A DNA stretch of 64,000 nucleotides from Herbaspirillum autotrophicum (GCF_001189915.1 NZ_LFLS01000008.1:62001-126000); one strand, 5' to 3'; counted from the stretch's first letter, positions 39,615 to 50,076 are shown. Translations and numbers: made by a program. The notes: generated by a model not told the origin, from the sequence alone.

Positions 39615-40982
39615 ATGTCCGGTATTCGTTCACACACTTCTCGCATTGCGTCACTGGCCTGGCCGATTCTGATCGGCCAGTTGGCGCTGATCGCCAACGG
39701 CGTCATCGATACCGCCATGGTGTCGCGCTTTTCGGCCATGGATCTGGCGGCACTGGCACTCGGGGTATCGATTTACGTCAGTGTATTCATTGGCCTGTCC
39801 GGGGTACTGCAAGCCTTGCTGCCGACCATCGGTCAGTTATTCGGTGCCAAAAAGCTGAGCGCCATCGGCCATGAAGTGAAGCAGGGATTGTGGCTGGCAT
39901 TTTTCCTCAGTTGTGTCGGCTGCGTGGTGCTGATATTCGCGCCGGCACTGCTGACCTTCGCCCAGGCCTCGCCAGAGTTGGCCGAGAAAGCCACCTTGTA
40001 TCTGCGAATTGAAGCGCTGGCGCTGCCGGCCACGCTCGGCTTTCGCGTCTATGCCGCACTCAATACCGCCATCGGCCGGCCCAAGATGGTAATGGCCATC
40101 CAGCTGATCGGACTGGCATTGAAGATCCCGCTCAACGCCCTGTTCATCTTCGGCGCCTTTGGCATCCCGGCATTCGGCGGCCCCGGCTGCGCCATCGCCA
40201 CCAGCCTGATTGCCTGGCTGATGTTGCTGTGCAGTTGGGGACTGGTGCGCGCCGCGCCTTTGTATCGCCAATTGCATGTCTTCGGCGGCGGCTTCGTCAA
40301 ACCCTTGTGGGCGACTCAGCGCCGCTTGCTGATCCTCGGCATTCCGATGGGCTTGAGTTATTTCATTGAAGTCACGGCCTTCACCCTGATGGCGATCTTT
40401 ATTGCCCGCCTCGGCGCCACCGCAGTGGCCGGACATCAGATTACCGCCAACGTCGGCAGCGTGCTCTACATGTTGCCGCTGTCGCTGGCCAATGCCACCG
40501 GCACACTGGTAGCGCAAGCCATCGGCGCCCGTCAGTGGGATCAGGCCAAACATATTGCATGGGCCGGGATTCGCCTGTCGGCCTTGTTGTCAGTCTTGAT
40601 CGGCATCGTGGTCTGGTTCGCGCGCGCGGACATCATTCGCGCCTACACGCCGGACCCGGTCATCATTGCCGCCGCACTGCCCCTGTTTTTATATATTGCG
40701 TTTTATCAGTTGTTCGACTCGCTGCAAGTCACTACCGCATTCGTGCTGCGCGCCTACAAAATCGCCGTGATACCGACCGTGATTTATGCAGTGGCGCTGT
40801 GGGGTCTGGGATTGGGTGGCGGTTATCTGCTCGGGCTCGATCCCTTCGGCATGGCGCCGTCCGTGTTGCATGGCGCCGCCGGTTTCTGGCTCGGCAATGC
40901 CGCCAGTCTGGGGCTGGTGGCGATCTGTCTGATCTGGTATTTGCGCATGGTTCAGCGCCGCGCGGGCAGCAGCCCCGGCTGA
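39615..40982 (+). CDS. MATE family multidrug efflux transporter
   Basis: About 455 residues from ATG 39615; a TTG at 39591 would add eight. Twelve membrane spans form two MATE bundles, with LAWPILIGQLALIANGVIDTAMVSRFS and the second-half repeat LILGIPMGLSYFIEVTAFTLMAIF. GHQITANVGSVLYMLPLSLANATGTLVAQ is the usual family signature. It should export cationic drugs or metabolites in exchange for Na+ or H+; no local hint gives the substrate. Confidence 0.92.
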   Translation: MSGIRSHTSRIASLAWPILIGQLALIANGVIDTAMVSRFSAMDLAALALGVSIYVSVFIGLSGVLQALLPTIGQLFGAKKLSAIGHEVKQGLWLAFFLSCVGCVVLIFAPALLTFAQASPELAEKATLYLRIEALALPATLGFRVYAALNTAIGRPKMVMAIQLIGLALKIPLNALFIFGAFGIPAFGGPGCAIATSLIAWLMLLCSWGLVRAAPLYRQLHVFGGGFVKPLWATQRRLLILGIPMGLSYFIEVTAFTLMAIFIARLGATAVAGHQITANVGSVLYMLPLSLANATGTLVAQAIGARQWDQAKHIAWAGIRLSALLSVLIGIVVWFARADIIRAYTPDPVIIAAALPLFLYIAFYQLFDSLQVTTAFVLRAYKIAVIPTVIYAVALWGLGLGGGYLLGLDPFGMAPSVLHGAAGFWLGNAASLGLVAICLIWYLRMVQRRAGSSPG

Positions 40983-41021
40983 AGAATTCCCGTTGCGTTG
41001 CGACGGTATTTCCGCCAATGC

Positions 41022-43115
41022 TCAGGCGATGGCTTGCAGCGGCATGAACAGTTGCTGCATGTCGGTCGCCGGTGCCGGACGGCCCAGCAAAAAGCCCTGC
41101 ACCTGATCGCAGCCGAGTCGTTGCAACGCGGCCAGTTGCGCTTCGGTTTCCACGCCTTCGGCCACCACTTCCATCTTCAGTGCATGCGCCAGCGCGATGA
41201 TCGCTGACACGATCGCCAGCCCGGCGTCCCCTTCCTGATCCAGCCGTGAAGTGAAAATGCGGTCGATCTTGATTTGCCGGCAATGAAATTGCTGCAAGTA
41301 GGCCAGGCTGGAATAACCGGCGCCAAAATCGTCGATGGAGATGGCGTAGCCGAGTGCCTGCAACTCGGTAATGATTTGTGCATTCTTGTCGACGTTCTTC
41401 ATCGCCGCGGTTTCGGTGATTTCAAACATCAGCCGCTGAGGCGCAATCCCGGCCTGCCCCACCACGCTGGTAATGCTGTCGACCAGATCGGCGCGCATCT
41501 GCAATGGCGACAGATTCAGCGCCACCTTGACCGGCGGCATACCGAGCGCATCCCAGCGCAAAATCTGTGCGCACACTTCGCGCAACACCCAGTCACCAAT
41601 CGGAATGATCAGACCGCAGCGCTCGGCAATCGGAATGAATTCCGTCGGACTCATGTGACCGAGTTCCGGATGATGCCAGCGCAACAGCGCCTCGACGCCG
41701 GTCAGTACTTTTTGATTGCCTTCAAATTTGGGCTGAAAGTGCAGCGACAGTTGCTGCGCCTCGATTGCCTGCTGCAAGGCATGACGAATGCTCAGATGAC
41801 GCATGGCGCTGGCATGCATGGCCGGTTCGAAAAAGCGGTAGGTATTGCGGCCGCTCTGCTTGGCTTCATACATTGCGGCATCGGCGTTCTTCATCAGGCT
41901 GTCCACGGTCTCGCCGCTGTTCGGAAATACCGCAATGCCGATGCTGGAAGTGACGCGCAAGGTGGCGTCATCGAGCTTGAAGTCCTGCCGCAAGACACCC
42001 AGAATATTCTCGGCCAGATTTTCCACCACGTCGGGCGACGACAGGTTGCTCATGACCACCACGAATTCATCGCCGCCAATCCGCGCAATCATGTCTTCAC
42101 CGCGAATGCAATCGCGAATGCGCTGGCCGACGGCGATCAGCAAACTGTCGCCCACCGAATGCCCGAGTGAATCATTGATGCCCTTGAAACCGTCGAGATC
42201 CATGAACAACACGGCAAACGACAGGCCGCTGCGCCTGGAGACGTGGATTGCATGCTGAATCCGATCCGCCAGCAAGGCCCGGTTAGGCAAACCGGTCAGC
42301 ACATCGTGGGTCGCGAAGTGCAGTAATTTGTCATTGGTGCGACCGACGATTTTCTTGAGCACCTTGGTTTTTTGCGCACCGCTGAAAATGAGCGCCGCAA
42401 TCAGCACGAACAGACTGCCCAGCGTCACTGCGGTCAGCAAATTGTCGCTGTCCATGCCGCCCATCGCCACCGAACTGCTGTCTGCGGCAAAAGTGGCCGC
42501 CGCGGTGCCGATCAGGTGCAGGCCGAAAATCGAGCAGGCAATCAGCAATGCCGCCGACACGCGCCGCCACAGATTGTCGGCCTTGCGCGAATTCAACATG
42601 AAGATGAGGCGCATGCTCAGCATCGCCGACACCACCGAAAACGCCAGCGAGAATGCCAGCATCCAGCGGGTATAGTGAATCTGCGGCCGCATCTCCATCG
42701 ATGCCATGCCCATGTAATGTACCAATGCGAAGCCGATGCCGGTGACGATGCCGCCGCTGAGCAGACGCGGCCAGCGCAGACGCCGCTGGGTCGACATGTG
42801 CAACAGCAGGAACGACACCCCGACGGACAGCAGCAGCGAGGCCATCGTGATGACAGCGTCGTACGCCACATCAATCGGCAATTGAAATGCCAGCATGCCG
42901 GTCAGATGGGTGGCCCAGACGCCGACGCCGAACACCATGGCGCCACCGCTCAACCACAGCCGACGGTAACGTCGGGTCTCCTGTGCAGCGATGCGTTCGG
43001 CGATTTCCAGCACCGTGTAGGCAGCGAGCGTCGCCACGAACAGGGAGAAACAAATCAGCAATGGGTTATAGGAACCAGCCATAGTCTCAAAATCAGGGGA
43101 CATCTTCCGTTTCAA
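41022..43115 (-). CDS. MHYT-GGDEF-EAL cyclic-di-GMP enzyme
   Basis: The 697-residue protein starts with a seven-span MHYT sensor domain; its repeat sites are THLTGM, VHYMGM and LHLIGT. A GGDEF domain follows with an intact GGDEF signature (RIGGDEFVVVM), then an EAL domain with EALLRW, NLSPLQ and DDFGAGYSSL. Both catalytic domains look competent, so it may make or degrade c-di-GMP depending on the MHYT input, which is proposed to sense O2, CO or NO through a bound metal. The start could also be the ATG at 43103 (MSPDFE...) or 43082. Confidence 0.93.
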   Translation of the reverse strand: MKRKMSPDFETMAGSYNPLLICFSLFVATLAAYTVLEIAERIAAQETRRYRRLWLSGGAMVFGVGVWATHLTGMLAFQLPIDVAYDAVITMASLLLSVGVSFLLLHMSTQRRLRWPRLLSGGIVTGIGFALVHYMGMASMEMRPQIHYTRWMLAFSLAFSVVSAMLSMRLIFMLNSRKADNLWRRVSAALLIACSIFGLHLIGTAAATFAADSSSVAMGGMDSDNLLTAVTLGSLFVLIAALIFSGAQKTKVLKKIVGRTNDKLLHFATHDVLTGLPNRALLADRIQHAIHVSRRSGLSFAVLFMDLDGFKGINDSLGHSVGDSLLIAVGQRIRDCIRGEDMIARIGGDEFVVVMSNLSSPDVVENLAENILGVLRQDFKLDDATLRVTSSIGIAVFPNSGETVDSLMKNADAAMYEAKQSGRNTYRFFEPAMHASAMRHLSIRHALQQAIEAQQLSLHFQPKFEGNQKVLTGVEALLRWHHPELGHMSPTEFIPIAERCGLIIPIGDWVLREVCAQILRWDALGMPPVKVALNLSPLQMRADLVDSITSVVGQAGIAPQRLMFEITETAAMKNVDKNAQIITELQALGYAISIDDFGAGYSSLAYLQQFHCRQIKIDRIFTSRLDQEGDAGLAIVSAIIALAHALKMEVVAEGVETEAQLAALQRLGCDQVQGFLLGRPAPATDMQQLFMPLQAIA

Positions 43116-43617
43116 ACTGCGCGGGACGAAATGAATCTAATCATTCAAAACAATAAGCCGTTTGATACGCCGGTAACGCATCAGATTTTGCAAATAAGGG
43201 AACGAGGTGCGCGGAGAGCGGTCATCATACTCATGTGGACCAAGCTGCTGTTTGTTCGTTATTGGTTTACCACAACTCTCTGCCGGGCCCTATTCTAGCG
43301 CTTTTATCGCCGCATGGTCAGCAAACATGCGCAATTGCGGCGACGCCCGGAAAGTGGTTTTTTGACAATCCCCCCGCTCTCGCCGTCACGCTGCGGCAAG
43401 GCCGCACGGATTTTTTGACAACATCTGCCCGACTGCATCGTCGCGGCAAATCCAGACGATGCCAGTTTTGCATCATCGAACTACGGAAATGTCACCGATG
43501 CCAACTGCAGAAAATTCACGCCGTGCAATGATGGCAACCATAAGTCACGCGATACGCGTAACCAAGAGGGAGATTCTGCGTAACCAAACATATAGCGCAA
43601 CAAAGTAACTTGTGCAT
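43116..43617. promoter_or_regulatory. Divergent region with GCGTAACCAA direct repeats
   Basis: This 502-bp region separates the c-di-GMP gene and an HTH regulator. Close to the latter lie two GCGTAACCAA copies (43556-43565 and 43578-43587), 22 bp apart, and CAAAGTAAC (43601-43609), which is shared with the island regulator's upstream region. The remaining ~400 bp show no gene. Confidence 0.5.
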
Positions 43618-44058
43618 ATGGAAAATGCCAACCAAAGATTTGCCGAACGTTTGCGCGCTGCAATGCAAAAATCCGGCTACCAACCCAAACCGGCGGTTCT
43701 GGAGCGCGAGTTCAATTTGCGTTACTGGGGCAAGCCCATGACCTTGCATGGCGTAAGGCGCTGGCTGCTGGGACAGACCTTCCCCAAACAGGACAAACTG
43801 GAAACGCTGGCCGAGTGGCTGATGGTGACCCCGCAACACCTGCGCTTCGGCGACGATATCGGCAAGCGCATCGAACGCCGCAGCCGGCGCTGGGACGATG
43901 CGGTGTTTTACCGGGAACGGGAAACCTTTGAGGCCTTCATCAACCTGCCGGCCCAGCAGCGCAAGATCGTCAAGGAAGTCATTCTGGCATTCGTCCAAAG
44001 TACCCAGACGCAATCCGCCGACAACCAACCCCTTTTCAACCTCCGCGCTGGCGAATAG
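43618..44058 (+). CDS. HTH regulator, paralogue of the island regulator
   Basis: The start is ATG 43618; the GTG two codons earlier is also in frame. The 146-residue protein has a Cro/XRE-like N-terminus (RFAERLRAAMQKSGY, MTLHGVRRWLLGQTFPKQDK) and the LETLAEWLMVTPQHLRFG element shared with the protein at 7833-8258. The C-terminal half is basic, then helical. The stop lies inside the 3' end of the convergent ybiB gene (23-bp overlap). It is probably autoregulated through the repeats upstream; targets are unknown. Confidence 0.75.
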   Translation: MENANQRFAERLRAAMQKSGYQPKPAVLEREFNLRYWGKPMTLHGVRRWLLGQTFPKQDKLETLAEWLMVTPQHLRFGDDIGKRIERRSRRWDDAVFYRERETFEAFINLPAQQRKIVKEVILAFVQSTQTQSADNQPLFNLRAGE

Positions 44059-45016
44059 CTGCCGCCACCGCCAGGCAATGCGCGACCTGCTCCGCAATTG
44101 CCGCCGGCACCGGTTTGTCGCCGCGCATGACGGCTTCGGTCCAGCGCGCCGTCGCGGCAGCATCTCGCTCTGACGGCAAATCGGGCAATTCCTCGGCCAC
44201 ACTCTGTTTGGCCACCAGCATCTGGCATTGGCCTGCATGGAACCAGTCAATCTGCTGTGCCCGGCGGGCATTGGCAACGGTTTCACCTTCGGTGCCGCGC
44301 ATCAGGAACGCATCGCCGCGCGCATGCGGCGCGGCGTCGCTGAAATAGCGCGTCAGCATCTCGAAGTATTCAGGATGGGTATAGGAAGTCAGGCGCAGCG
44401 CCGGGCCGGTAAACGGCTGCATGATCTTGACCAGCGTATGGGTTGAGTTTCTGACCCCGAGTATGCGTCGCATCGCCAGCAGACGTTCCATCTTCGGCGC
44501 CAGCACCTGAATCGGCATGAACACCGGCTGGCGTCGTGCCATGGCTTGTTCGGCCTGCGCCACATCGGCGGCGGCGGGCAATCCCAGCTCGGCAAAAATC
44601 TCGGCACTGGTAATGCGTTGCGGATCATGGGTCACGCCATGCATCAGCACCGGCACACCTTCCCTGGCCAGCAGCAACGCCAGCAATGGCGTCAGATTGG
44701 CCATGTGACGCGAGCCGTTGTAACTGGGAATCACCACCGGCGCAAAGGCTGCGGCCGGCGCCTGCAATTTTTGCAATGAATCTTCTGCGGCATCGAGAAA
44801 GCCGGCGATTTCTTCCACCGACTCACCTTTGACGCGCATCGCCAGTAAAATCGCGCCGAGCTCCAGATCGGACACCCGACCATCCAGCATGGCCTGATAC
44901 AACAAGCGCGCGTCTTCGCGCACCAGACTGCGCGCGCCATCCTTGCCGCGCCCGATTTCTTTGATAAAGCGAGCCGTTGCCAACATTTCAGTCATTTCTG
45001 CCACCACGTTTTTCAA
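44036..45016 (-). CDS. ybiB: YbiB / TrpD2-type DNA-binding protein
   Basis: The 326-residue protein has the anthranilate phosphoribosyltransferase-like fold: IKEIGRGKDGARSLVREDARLLYQAMLDG, PSYNGSRHMANLTPLLALLLAREGVPVLMHG and the NSTHTLVKIMQPF segment. TrpD2/YbiB proteins lost enzyme activity, bind nucleic acid without sequence preference, and are linked to LexA control in E. coli. In-frame ATGs at 44995 and 44986 are alternative starts. tsaD is divergent, 129 bp away. Confidence 0.9.
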   Translation of the reverse strand: MKNVVAEMTEMLATARFIKEIGRGKDGARSLVREDARLLYQAMLDGRVSDLELGAILLAMRVKGESVEEIAGFLDAAEDSLQKLQAPAAAFAPVVIPSYNGSRHMANLTPLLALLLAREGVPVLMHGVTHDPQRITSAEIFAELGLPAAADVAQAEQAMARRQPVFMPIQVLAPKMERLLAMRRILGVRNSTHTLVKIMQPFTGPALRLTSYTHPEYFEMLTRYFSDAAPHARGDAFLMRGTEGETVANARRAQQIDWFHAGQCQMLVAKQSVAEELPDLPSERDAAATARWTEAVMRGDKPVPAAIAEQVAHCLAVAAAIRQRGG

Positions 45017-45145
45017 TTGCGCAAAGGTTACACCAAAGCCGGCCAGCTTGTCCTCTGCGGCGAGCCCCGTGAGAACGGCGGCTTTCCTTTACAATAGGGG
45101 CTTTCCGGCGCATTTGCGTGCGCCCTCAACTGTCTGGCTCCCTCA

Positions 45146-46177
45146 ATGATTGTTCTTGGTGTTGAATCTTCCTGCGATGAAACCGGTTTTGCGCTGTACG
45201 ACACGCAAAAAGGTTTGCTCGCCCACGCGCTGTACTCGCAAATCGCCATGCATCAGGAATACGGTGGCGTGGTGCCGGAACTGGCTTCGCGCGATCATGT
45301 CCGGCGCGCCATGCCGTTATTGCGTCAGGTATTGAGCGACAGCGGCATCACGCCGCAGGCCATCGACGCCATTGCCTATACCCAAGGCCCGGGACTGGCC
45401 GGCGCCTTGCTGGTGGGTGCCTCGATCGCCAGCGGACTGGGACTGGCGCTGGATAAGCCGATGCTCGGCGTGCATCATCTGGAAGGCCATTTGCTGTCGC
45501 CGCTGCTGTCATCCAATCCGCCCGAATTTCCGTTTGTCGCGCTACTGGTGTCCGGTGGTCATACGCAATTGATGCAGGTCGAAGGTGTCGGCCGCTATAC
45601 CTTGCTCGGTGAAACGCTGGATGACGCCGCCGGCGAAGCATTCGATAAATCGGCCAAATTGCTGGGTCTCGGTTATCCGGGCGGTCCGGCGATTTCGCGC
45701 ATGGCTGAATTCGGCGATCCGGGCGCCTATCAGCTGCCGCGCCCGATGCTGCATTCCAAGAATTTCGACTTCAGTTTTTCCGGGCTCAAGACTGCCGTGC
45801 TGACGGTCGTCAAGAATCACCCTGGCAATGTCTGCGAACAGGACAAGGCCAATATTGCACGCGCCTTCGTTGATGCGATGGTGGAAGTGTTGGTCGCCAA
45901 GTGCATGAGTGCCCTCAAACATACCGGCATGAAGCGGCTGGTGATCGCCGGCGGCGTCGGCGCCAACAAACAGTTGCGCGAAGGTCTCAATGCCGCAGCG
46001 GCCAAGCGCCGCTATCAGGTGTTTTATCCGGAACTGGAATTTTGCACCGACAACGGCGCCATGATTGCGTTTGCCGGCGCGATGCGCTTGCAACAGCATC
46101 CGCAAGCCGCCAAACGCGATTACGCGTTCAGCGTGCGGCCGCGCTGGCCGCTTGATGAGATAGCGATTCCGGCGTAG
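45146..46177 (+). CDS. tsaD: tRNA t6A threonylcarbamoyltransferase TsaD
   Basis: The 343-residue ASKHA-fold protein begins [19 protein letters not shown] and has the metal-site [12 protein letters not shown] histidines and [10 protein letters not shown]. It transfers threonylcarbamoyl to A37 of ANN-decoding tRNAs in complex with TsaB and TsaE. TsaE is also in this window (61492-61977); TsaB was not seen. Length and motifs are normal. Confidence 0.97.
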   Translation: MIVLGVESSCDETGFALYDTQKGLLAHALYSQIAMHQEYGGVVPELASRDHVRRAMPLLRQVLSDSGITPQAIDAIAYTQGPGLAGALLVGASIASGLGLALDKPMLGVHHLEGHLLSPLLSSNPPEFPFVALLVSGGHTQLMQVEGVGRYTLLGETLDDAAGEAFDKSAKLLGLGYPGGPAISRMAEFGDPGAYQLPRPMLHSKNFDFSFSGLKTAVLTVVKNHPGNVCEQDKANIARAFVDAMVEVLVAKCMSALKHTGMKRLVIAGGVGANKQLREGLNAAAAKRRYQVFYPELEFCTDNGAMIAFAGAMRLQQHPQAAKRDYAFSVRPRWPLDEIAIPA

Positions 46178-46190
46178 AAAATTATTTGTA

Positions 46191-46802
46191 TTACTTGTTC
46201 TTCTTGCCGCCGATGCGGCTTTCCTTGCCGGTCAGCAGATTGGCAATATTCTTGCGATGGCGGAAGATCAGCAGCGCACTCATCGCCAGCACGGCCAGCA
46301 AGATACCGTCGGCACTGCCGAACAACAGGCCGTAATAAAACGGGGCAAAGATACTGGCAATCAATGCCGCCAGCGATGAATAGCGAAAGGCATACGCCAC
46401 TGCCAGCCAGGTGATCAGGGTCGCAACGCCGAGCCACAGATTGAGCGCCAGCAAAATGCCGAGTGCCGTGGCCACGCCCTTGCCGCCGACGAAACGGAAA
46501 AATACCGGCCACAAATGGCCCAGAAAGACTGCCAGCACCACCAGTGCGGTACCGCTGTCGCCGACACCGAACTGCGGTCCGAACCGGATCGTCAGCCAGA
46601 CCGCCAGCCAGCCCTTGAAGCCGTCGCCAAGCAAGGTCAGCGCCGCTGCCGCCTTGTTGCCGCTGCGCAGCACATTGGTGGCGCCCGGATTTTTCGAGCC
46701 GTAGGTGCGCGGATCGGCCAGGCCAAAGCCTTTGCTGACCACCACGGCAAACGACACCGAACCGATCAGGTACGCCGCAATCACGAACAATACTGTATTC
46801 AT
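46191..46802 (-). CDS. plsY: Glycerol-3-phosphate acyltransferase PlsY
   Basis: The 203-residue membrane protein has the PlsY motifs [46 protein letters not shown] and a GlyPro-rich end. It acylates glycerol-3-phosphate using acyl-phosphate at the inner membrane, the first step of phospholipid synthesis. It is convergent with tsaD, whose stop is 13 bp away. Confidence 0.96.
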   Translation of the reverse strand: MNTVLFVIAAYLIGSVSFAVVVSKGFGLADPRTYGSKNPGATNVLRSGNKAAAALTLLGDGFKGWLAVWLTIRFGPQFGVGDSGTALVVLAVFLGHLWPVFFRFVGGKGVATALGILLALNLWLGVATLITWLAVAYAFRYSSLAALIASIFAPFYYGLLFGSADGILLAVLAMSALLIFRHRKNIANLLTGKESRIGGKKNK

Positions 46803-46862
46803 CTCATCCTCTTTATTGATTTATGCAACTGCGGCCACGCCGGCCGCAACCGGAATATCCAT

Positions 46863-47348
46863 TCATTCTTCCAACGCGCAATGCACTGCCGTGGCCGGCA
46901 ATACCGTCGTAATGACGGCCGGGGCGATCCCCACCAGATAACCGCGCCGGCCGCCGTTGATATAAATTTTGTCGAGCCCGAGGATACTTTCCTCGACATA
47001 TACCGGCATCACCTTTTTGGTGCCGAACGGCGACGTGCCGCCGATCAGGAACCCAGAATGACGATTCGCCACTTCCGGCTTGCAAGGCTCGATGCTTTTG
47101 CGCGCCGTCTGCCGCGCCAGATTCTTGGTGGACACCTTGCGGTCGCCATGCATCAGCACCAGCAACGGCTTGGCCGCTTCATCCTGCATCACCAGCGTCT
47201 TGATCACATTGTGCTCAGGCACCCCCAGTTCGCGCGCCGATACTGCCGTGCCGCCGTGTTCTTCATATGGGTAGGGATGTTCGCTGAAAACGACACCGTG
47301 CCGCCGCAAGAATTGCGTCGCCGGGGTCTCGGAAATATGTTTGCTCAT
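46863..47348 (-). CDS. ybaK: YbaK/EbsC Cys-tRNA(Pro) deacylase
   Basis: I choose ATG 47348 (MSKHISETPATQFL); earlier in-frame codons give a non-conserved extension. The 161-residue protein has the YbaK pattern VIKTLVM, KVSTKNLAR, GGTSPFGTKKVMPVYVE and GRRGYLVGI. It hydrolyses mischarged Cys-tRNA(Pro) and probably other misacylated tRNAs. Downstream lies plsY on the same strand. Confidence 0.93.
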   Translation of the reverse strand: MSKHISETPATQFLRRHGVVFSEHPYPYEEHGGTAVSARELGVPEHNVIKTLVMQDEAAKPLLVLMHGDRKVSTKNLARQTARKSIEPCKPEVANRHSGFLIGGTSPFGTKKVMPVYVEESILGLDKIYINGGRRGYLVGIAPAVITTVLPATAVHCALEE

Positions 47349-47431
47349 GTGGCGCACATTATGCCGCAAGAAATCCGGTTTGCCGATATGCGCCGCACAT
47401 TTCGCCGGCGTCGCCGGCACGGCGCGGCAGA

Positions 47432-48457
47432 TCAGCCACGCGGATGATGTTCGGCATGCAATTTTTTGAGCCGCTCGCGCGCCACATGGGTGTAAATCTG
47501 GGTAGTGGAAATATCGGCATGGCCGAGCAGCAATTGCACCACCCGCAAATCGGCACCGTGATTGAGCAGATGCGTGGCAAACGCATGGCGCAAGGTATGC
47601 GGCGACAGCGGCGCCCGGATATCGGCCCGCAGCGCATGTTTCTTGATCAGGGTCCAGAACATCTGGCGCGTCATGGCGCCGCCGCGCGCCGTCACGAACA
47701 AGGCATCATCTACCTGCCCGGCCAGAATCTGCTGCCGCGCCTCGCGCAGATAGCGCTCGATCCAGCTGCGCGCCTCTTCGCCAAACGGCACCAGCCGCGT
47801 TTTGTTGCCTTTACCGGTAATCCGCAGCACGCCTTCATTCATGCCGACTTCAACCGATTTCAGCAATACCAGTTCCGACACCCGCAAGCCGCTGGCATAC
47901 ATCAGTTCCAGCATGGTGCGGTCACGCAAACCCAGCGGTGTGCCGCAATCAGGCGCCGCCAGCAGGGCCTCGACCTGCGCTTCCGACAATACTTTGGGGA
48001 AGCGCTGCGGTTGTTTGGCCGAGCGCATTTTGAGACAGGGATCAACACTGATCTTGTTTTGTCGCAACGCCAGCAGGAAAAACCGTTTCAACACCGCCAG
48101 CCGGCGATTGGATGAACTGGCCTTGGTATCGGCATGGCGCGCCGAAAAATACGCCAGCACATCGGTGGCGTCGGTGTCCAGCAAGTCCTTGCTGCGCTGG
48201 GTCTGCAACCAGTGGGCAAACAAGGTCATGTCGCGCCGGTAAGCTTCCAGCGAATTTTTGGCCAGCCCGTCTTCCAGCCACAGGGTGTCACAAAATTCGT
48301 CGATGGCACTCTGACTGGCACCGCTGGCCTGAATCGCCGGGGCCCGGGCGCTGCTGACCGGTTGCCGGGTTTTCACTGTTTTTGCTGCCACCGGTGCCTT
48401 GGCTGGCTTGGCTGGCTTTGCCGGTCTGGCATCCGCTGCGGGCTTCGCGGTCGCCAT
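47432..48457 (-). CDS. xerD: Tyrosine recombinase XerD with Ala/Lys/Pro extension
   Basis: The 341-residue protein has the SAM-like core-binding domain, then the catalytic domain with Arg in ASGLRVSEL, HTLRHAFATHLL, LGHADISTTQIYTHV and the tyrosine in the latter. These are the R-H-R-H-Y set of XerD, which resolves chromosome dimers at dif. An Ala/Lys/Pro-rich extension of about 55 residues precedes the usual start. The ATG overlaps the ogt stop by one base. It is a housekeeping recombinase, not the island integrase. Confidence 0.95.
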   Translation of the reverse strand: MATAKPAADARPAKPAKPAKAPVAAKTVKTRQPVSSARAPAIQASGASQSAIDEFCDTLWLEDGLAKNSLEAYRRDMTLFAHWLQTQRSKDLLDTDATDVLAYFSARHADTKASSSNRRLAVLKRFFLLALRQNKISVDPCLKMRSAKQPQRFPKVLSEAQVEALLAAPDCGTPLGLRDRTMLELMYASGLRVSELVLLKSVEVGMNEGVLRITGKGNKTRLVPFGEEARSWIERYLREARQQILAGQVDDALFVTARGGAMTRQMFWTLIKKHALRADIRAPLSPHTLRHAFATHLLNHGADLRVVQLLLGHADISTTQIYTHVARERLKKLHAEHHPRG

Positions 48458-48954
48458 CAGTAACCCGTCACGCCTTCATGTGCCAGCAACCAGCGTTTGA
48501 CGCCGAGATGAAAACCATCCTCATCATCGTGATGCGAAAAGCCGCCCAGTCCGCCGGCTGCCGTCACCCGGTGGCATGGAATGACCAGGGGATACCAGTT
48601 GGCGCCGCAAGCCTGACCGACCGCACGCGGTGCCGACTGTACAAATTTGGCGATTTGCCCGTAAGTGCGCACCTGTCCGCGCGGAATGGCGGCAATCGCG
48701 GTCCACACTTTTTGCTGAAATGCACTGCCGGCCGGCGCCAGTGGCAAATTGAAACGAAAGTCCGGTTGTTTGAGATAACGCGCGATCTGGCGCGCAGCCT
48801 TTTCCGCCAGCGCGTTTTCTGCCGGTTTTTCGTCAACATGTCGCGGCAGATAAACCAGTTCTTGCACCACGCCGGCCTCGGTGCGGATCCCCACACCGCC
48901 AAACGGCGTATGCACGACGGCAGAAAAAATATCGCTGGCTTGTGTATGCTTCAT
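48457..48954 (-). CDS. ogt: Methylated-DNA-protein-cysteine methyltransferase
   Basis: The 165-residue protein contains the suicide-cysteine motif IPCHRV, with FQQKVWTAIAAIPRGQVRTYGQIA before it and GGLGGFSHH after. It moves alkyl groups from O6-alkylguanine to its own cysteine. Direct overlap with xerD (TGATG) makes the two one transcript. Confidence 0.95.
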   Translation of the reverse strand: MKHTQASDIFSAVVHTPFGGVGIRTEAGVVQELVYLPRHVDEKPAENALAEKAARQIARYLKQPDFRFNLPLAPAGSAFQQKVWTAIAAIPRGQVRTYGQIAKFVQSAPRAVGQACGANWYPLVIPCHRVTAAGGLGGFSHHDDEDGFHLGVKRWLLAHEGVTGY

Positions 48955-49070
48955 GTCACCATCTGTTTCAAACGGACCAATGCGCTATTTAAGCATATCG
49001 GCGCGCACTGCATTGCAAATGCACAAGACAGCGCGCCGCGCATTTTCATTTTTACTTTCAAGGAGTCTTC

Positions 49071-49709
49071 ATGCACGCTGCTCATCCTGATCACCTGGTC
49101 GTCACGGCTTTCACGCTGGCCGACGGCGTCGCCTGGGTCGAGCGCACGCTCGGCGTATCGCTGCAGAACGGCGGCGAACATGTGCGCATGGGTACCCACA
49201 ATGCGCTGCTGCGGCTCGGACCGGATTTCTATCTGGAAGTGATCGCGGTCAATCCGGCCGCACCCAAACCGGATCGTCCGCGCTGGTTCGGCATGGACGC
49301 GCTGCATGCCGGCTCGCCGCCGCGTCTGGCCGGCTGGGTGGTGCGCACCAACAACATTGCCGCCGCCGTGGCGGCGTCCCCGGTTGATGTCGGTCCGGTG
49401 GAAAGCATGAGTCGCGGCACGCTGAACTGGTTGATCACGATTCCGGCCGATGGCCGCTTCCCGCTCGACGGTGTGATGCCGACGCTGATCGAATGGCATA
49501 CCCCCAGCCATCCGGCCGCCAATTTGCAAGAAAGCGCCTGCACCCTGCACCGCCTGCAAGGGTTTCATGCCCAGGCGGTGGATATCATGCGGAGTCTGGC
49601 ATTGATCGGTTTGCAAGACGATATTCTGATCTCCGCACCGGCAGCGGGGCAAGCGCCGTATTTGCGAGCCGAGATTCACACCCCGGACGGACTGCGCGTG
49701 CTGGGTTGA
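49071..49709 (+). CDS. VOC superfamily (glyoxalase-like) protein
   Basis: The 212-residue protein starts at ATG 49071 with AAGGAG about 8 bp upstream. It begins [25 protein letters not shown] with a [10 protein letters not shown] segment and an LEVIAV strand, as in glyoxalase-3-like VOC proteins. The histidine near the start and the glutamate in LEVIAV could bind a metal. Neither substrate nor pathway is evident. An intrinsic terminator follows. Confidence 0.8.
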   Translation: MHAAHPDHLVVTAFTLADGVAWVERTLGVSLQNGGEHVRMGTHNALLRLGPDFYLEVIAVNPAAPKPDRPRWFGMDALHAGSPPRLAGWVVRTNNIAAAVAASPVDVGPVESMSRGTLNWLITIPADGRFPLDGVMPTLIEWHTPSHPAANLQESACTLHRLQGFHAQAVDIMRSLALIGLQDDILISAPAAGQAPYLRAEIHTPDGLRVLG

Positions 49710-50076
49710 CGGCAGTGCGGGGCGCGGCGCAGCAACAGTCCACAAAGCGCGCGCCCAAACAAAAAGGCGCATCTTGCGATGCGCCTCAAATATTTCTTGC
49801 ATGCTCCGGCTGTTTAAACAGCTTCAATTGAGCAAGCGTCTCCTCAGTATCCCCGGTATCAATACCGTTTGTTATGCATCACCCGCTATAAATTCTGATA
49901 GATCGACGCTGCCCCGAATTGTCTGCGGCCAGTCGAGCAAAGGACGCACTTTAACAGCAGTTTCGTCGCATTAAAAGCATTTTTTTCTGACATCCAAAAC
50001 ATTCTTTTCAGCAATATTTCCTGCTGATAAAAATTCTGCTCTGCCCTCGCTTTCACACGGGGGCAGAGCACATGGA
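49710..50076. other. Intergenic region after VOC gene and dctM
   Basis: This 367-bp region between two convergent genes contains the hairpin at 49765-49786 and AT-rich sequence up to dctM (stop at 50077). No gene or RNA was recognised. Confidence 0.4.
49765..49786 (+). terminator. Hairpin after VOC gene
   Basis: A 9-bp stem AGGCGCATC / GATGCGCCT with a TTGC loop, followed by an AT-rich but not T-pure stretch, 56 bp after the stop. On the minus strand it is followed by TTTTT, so it can also serve as terminator from the other side. Confidence 0.6.

Noticed and set aside
43235-43531. 98-codon plus-strand frame between the c-di-GMP gene and the HTH regulator
   Set aside because: No RBS, no domain, irregular composition; the region is better read as regulatory.
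47432-48457. Tyrosine recombinase considered as the island integrase
   Set aside because: It is XerD by motifs, sits 28 kb away between housekeeping genes and is coupled to ogt; it is the chromosome-dimer recombinase.
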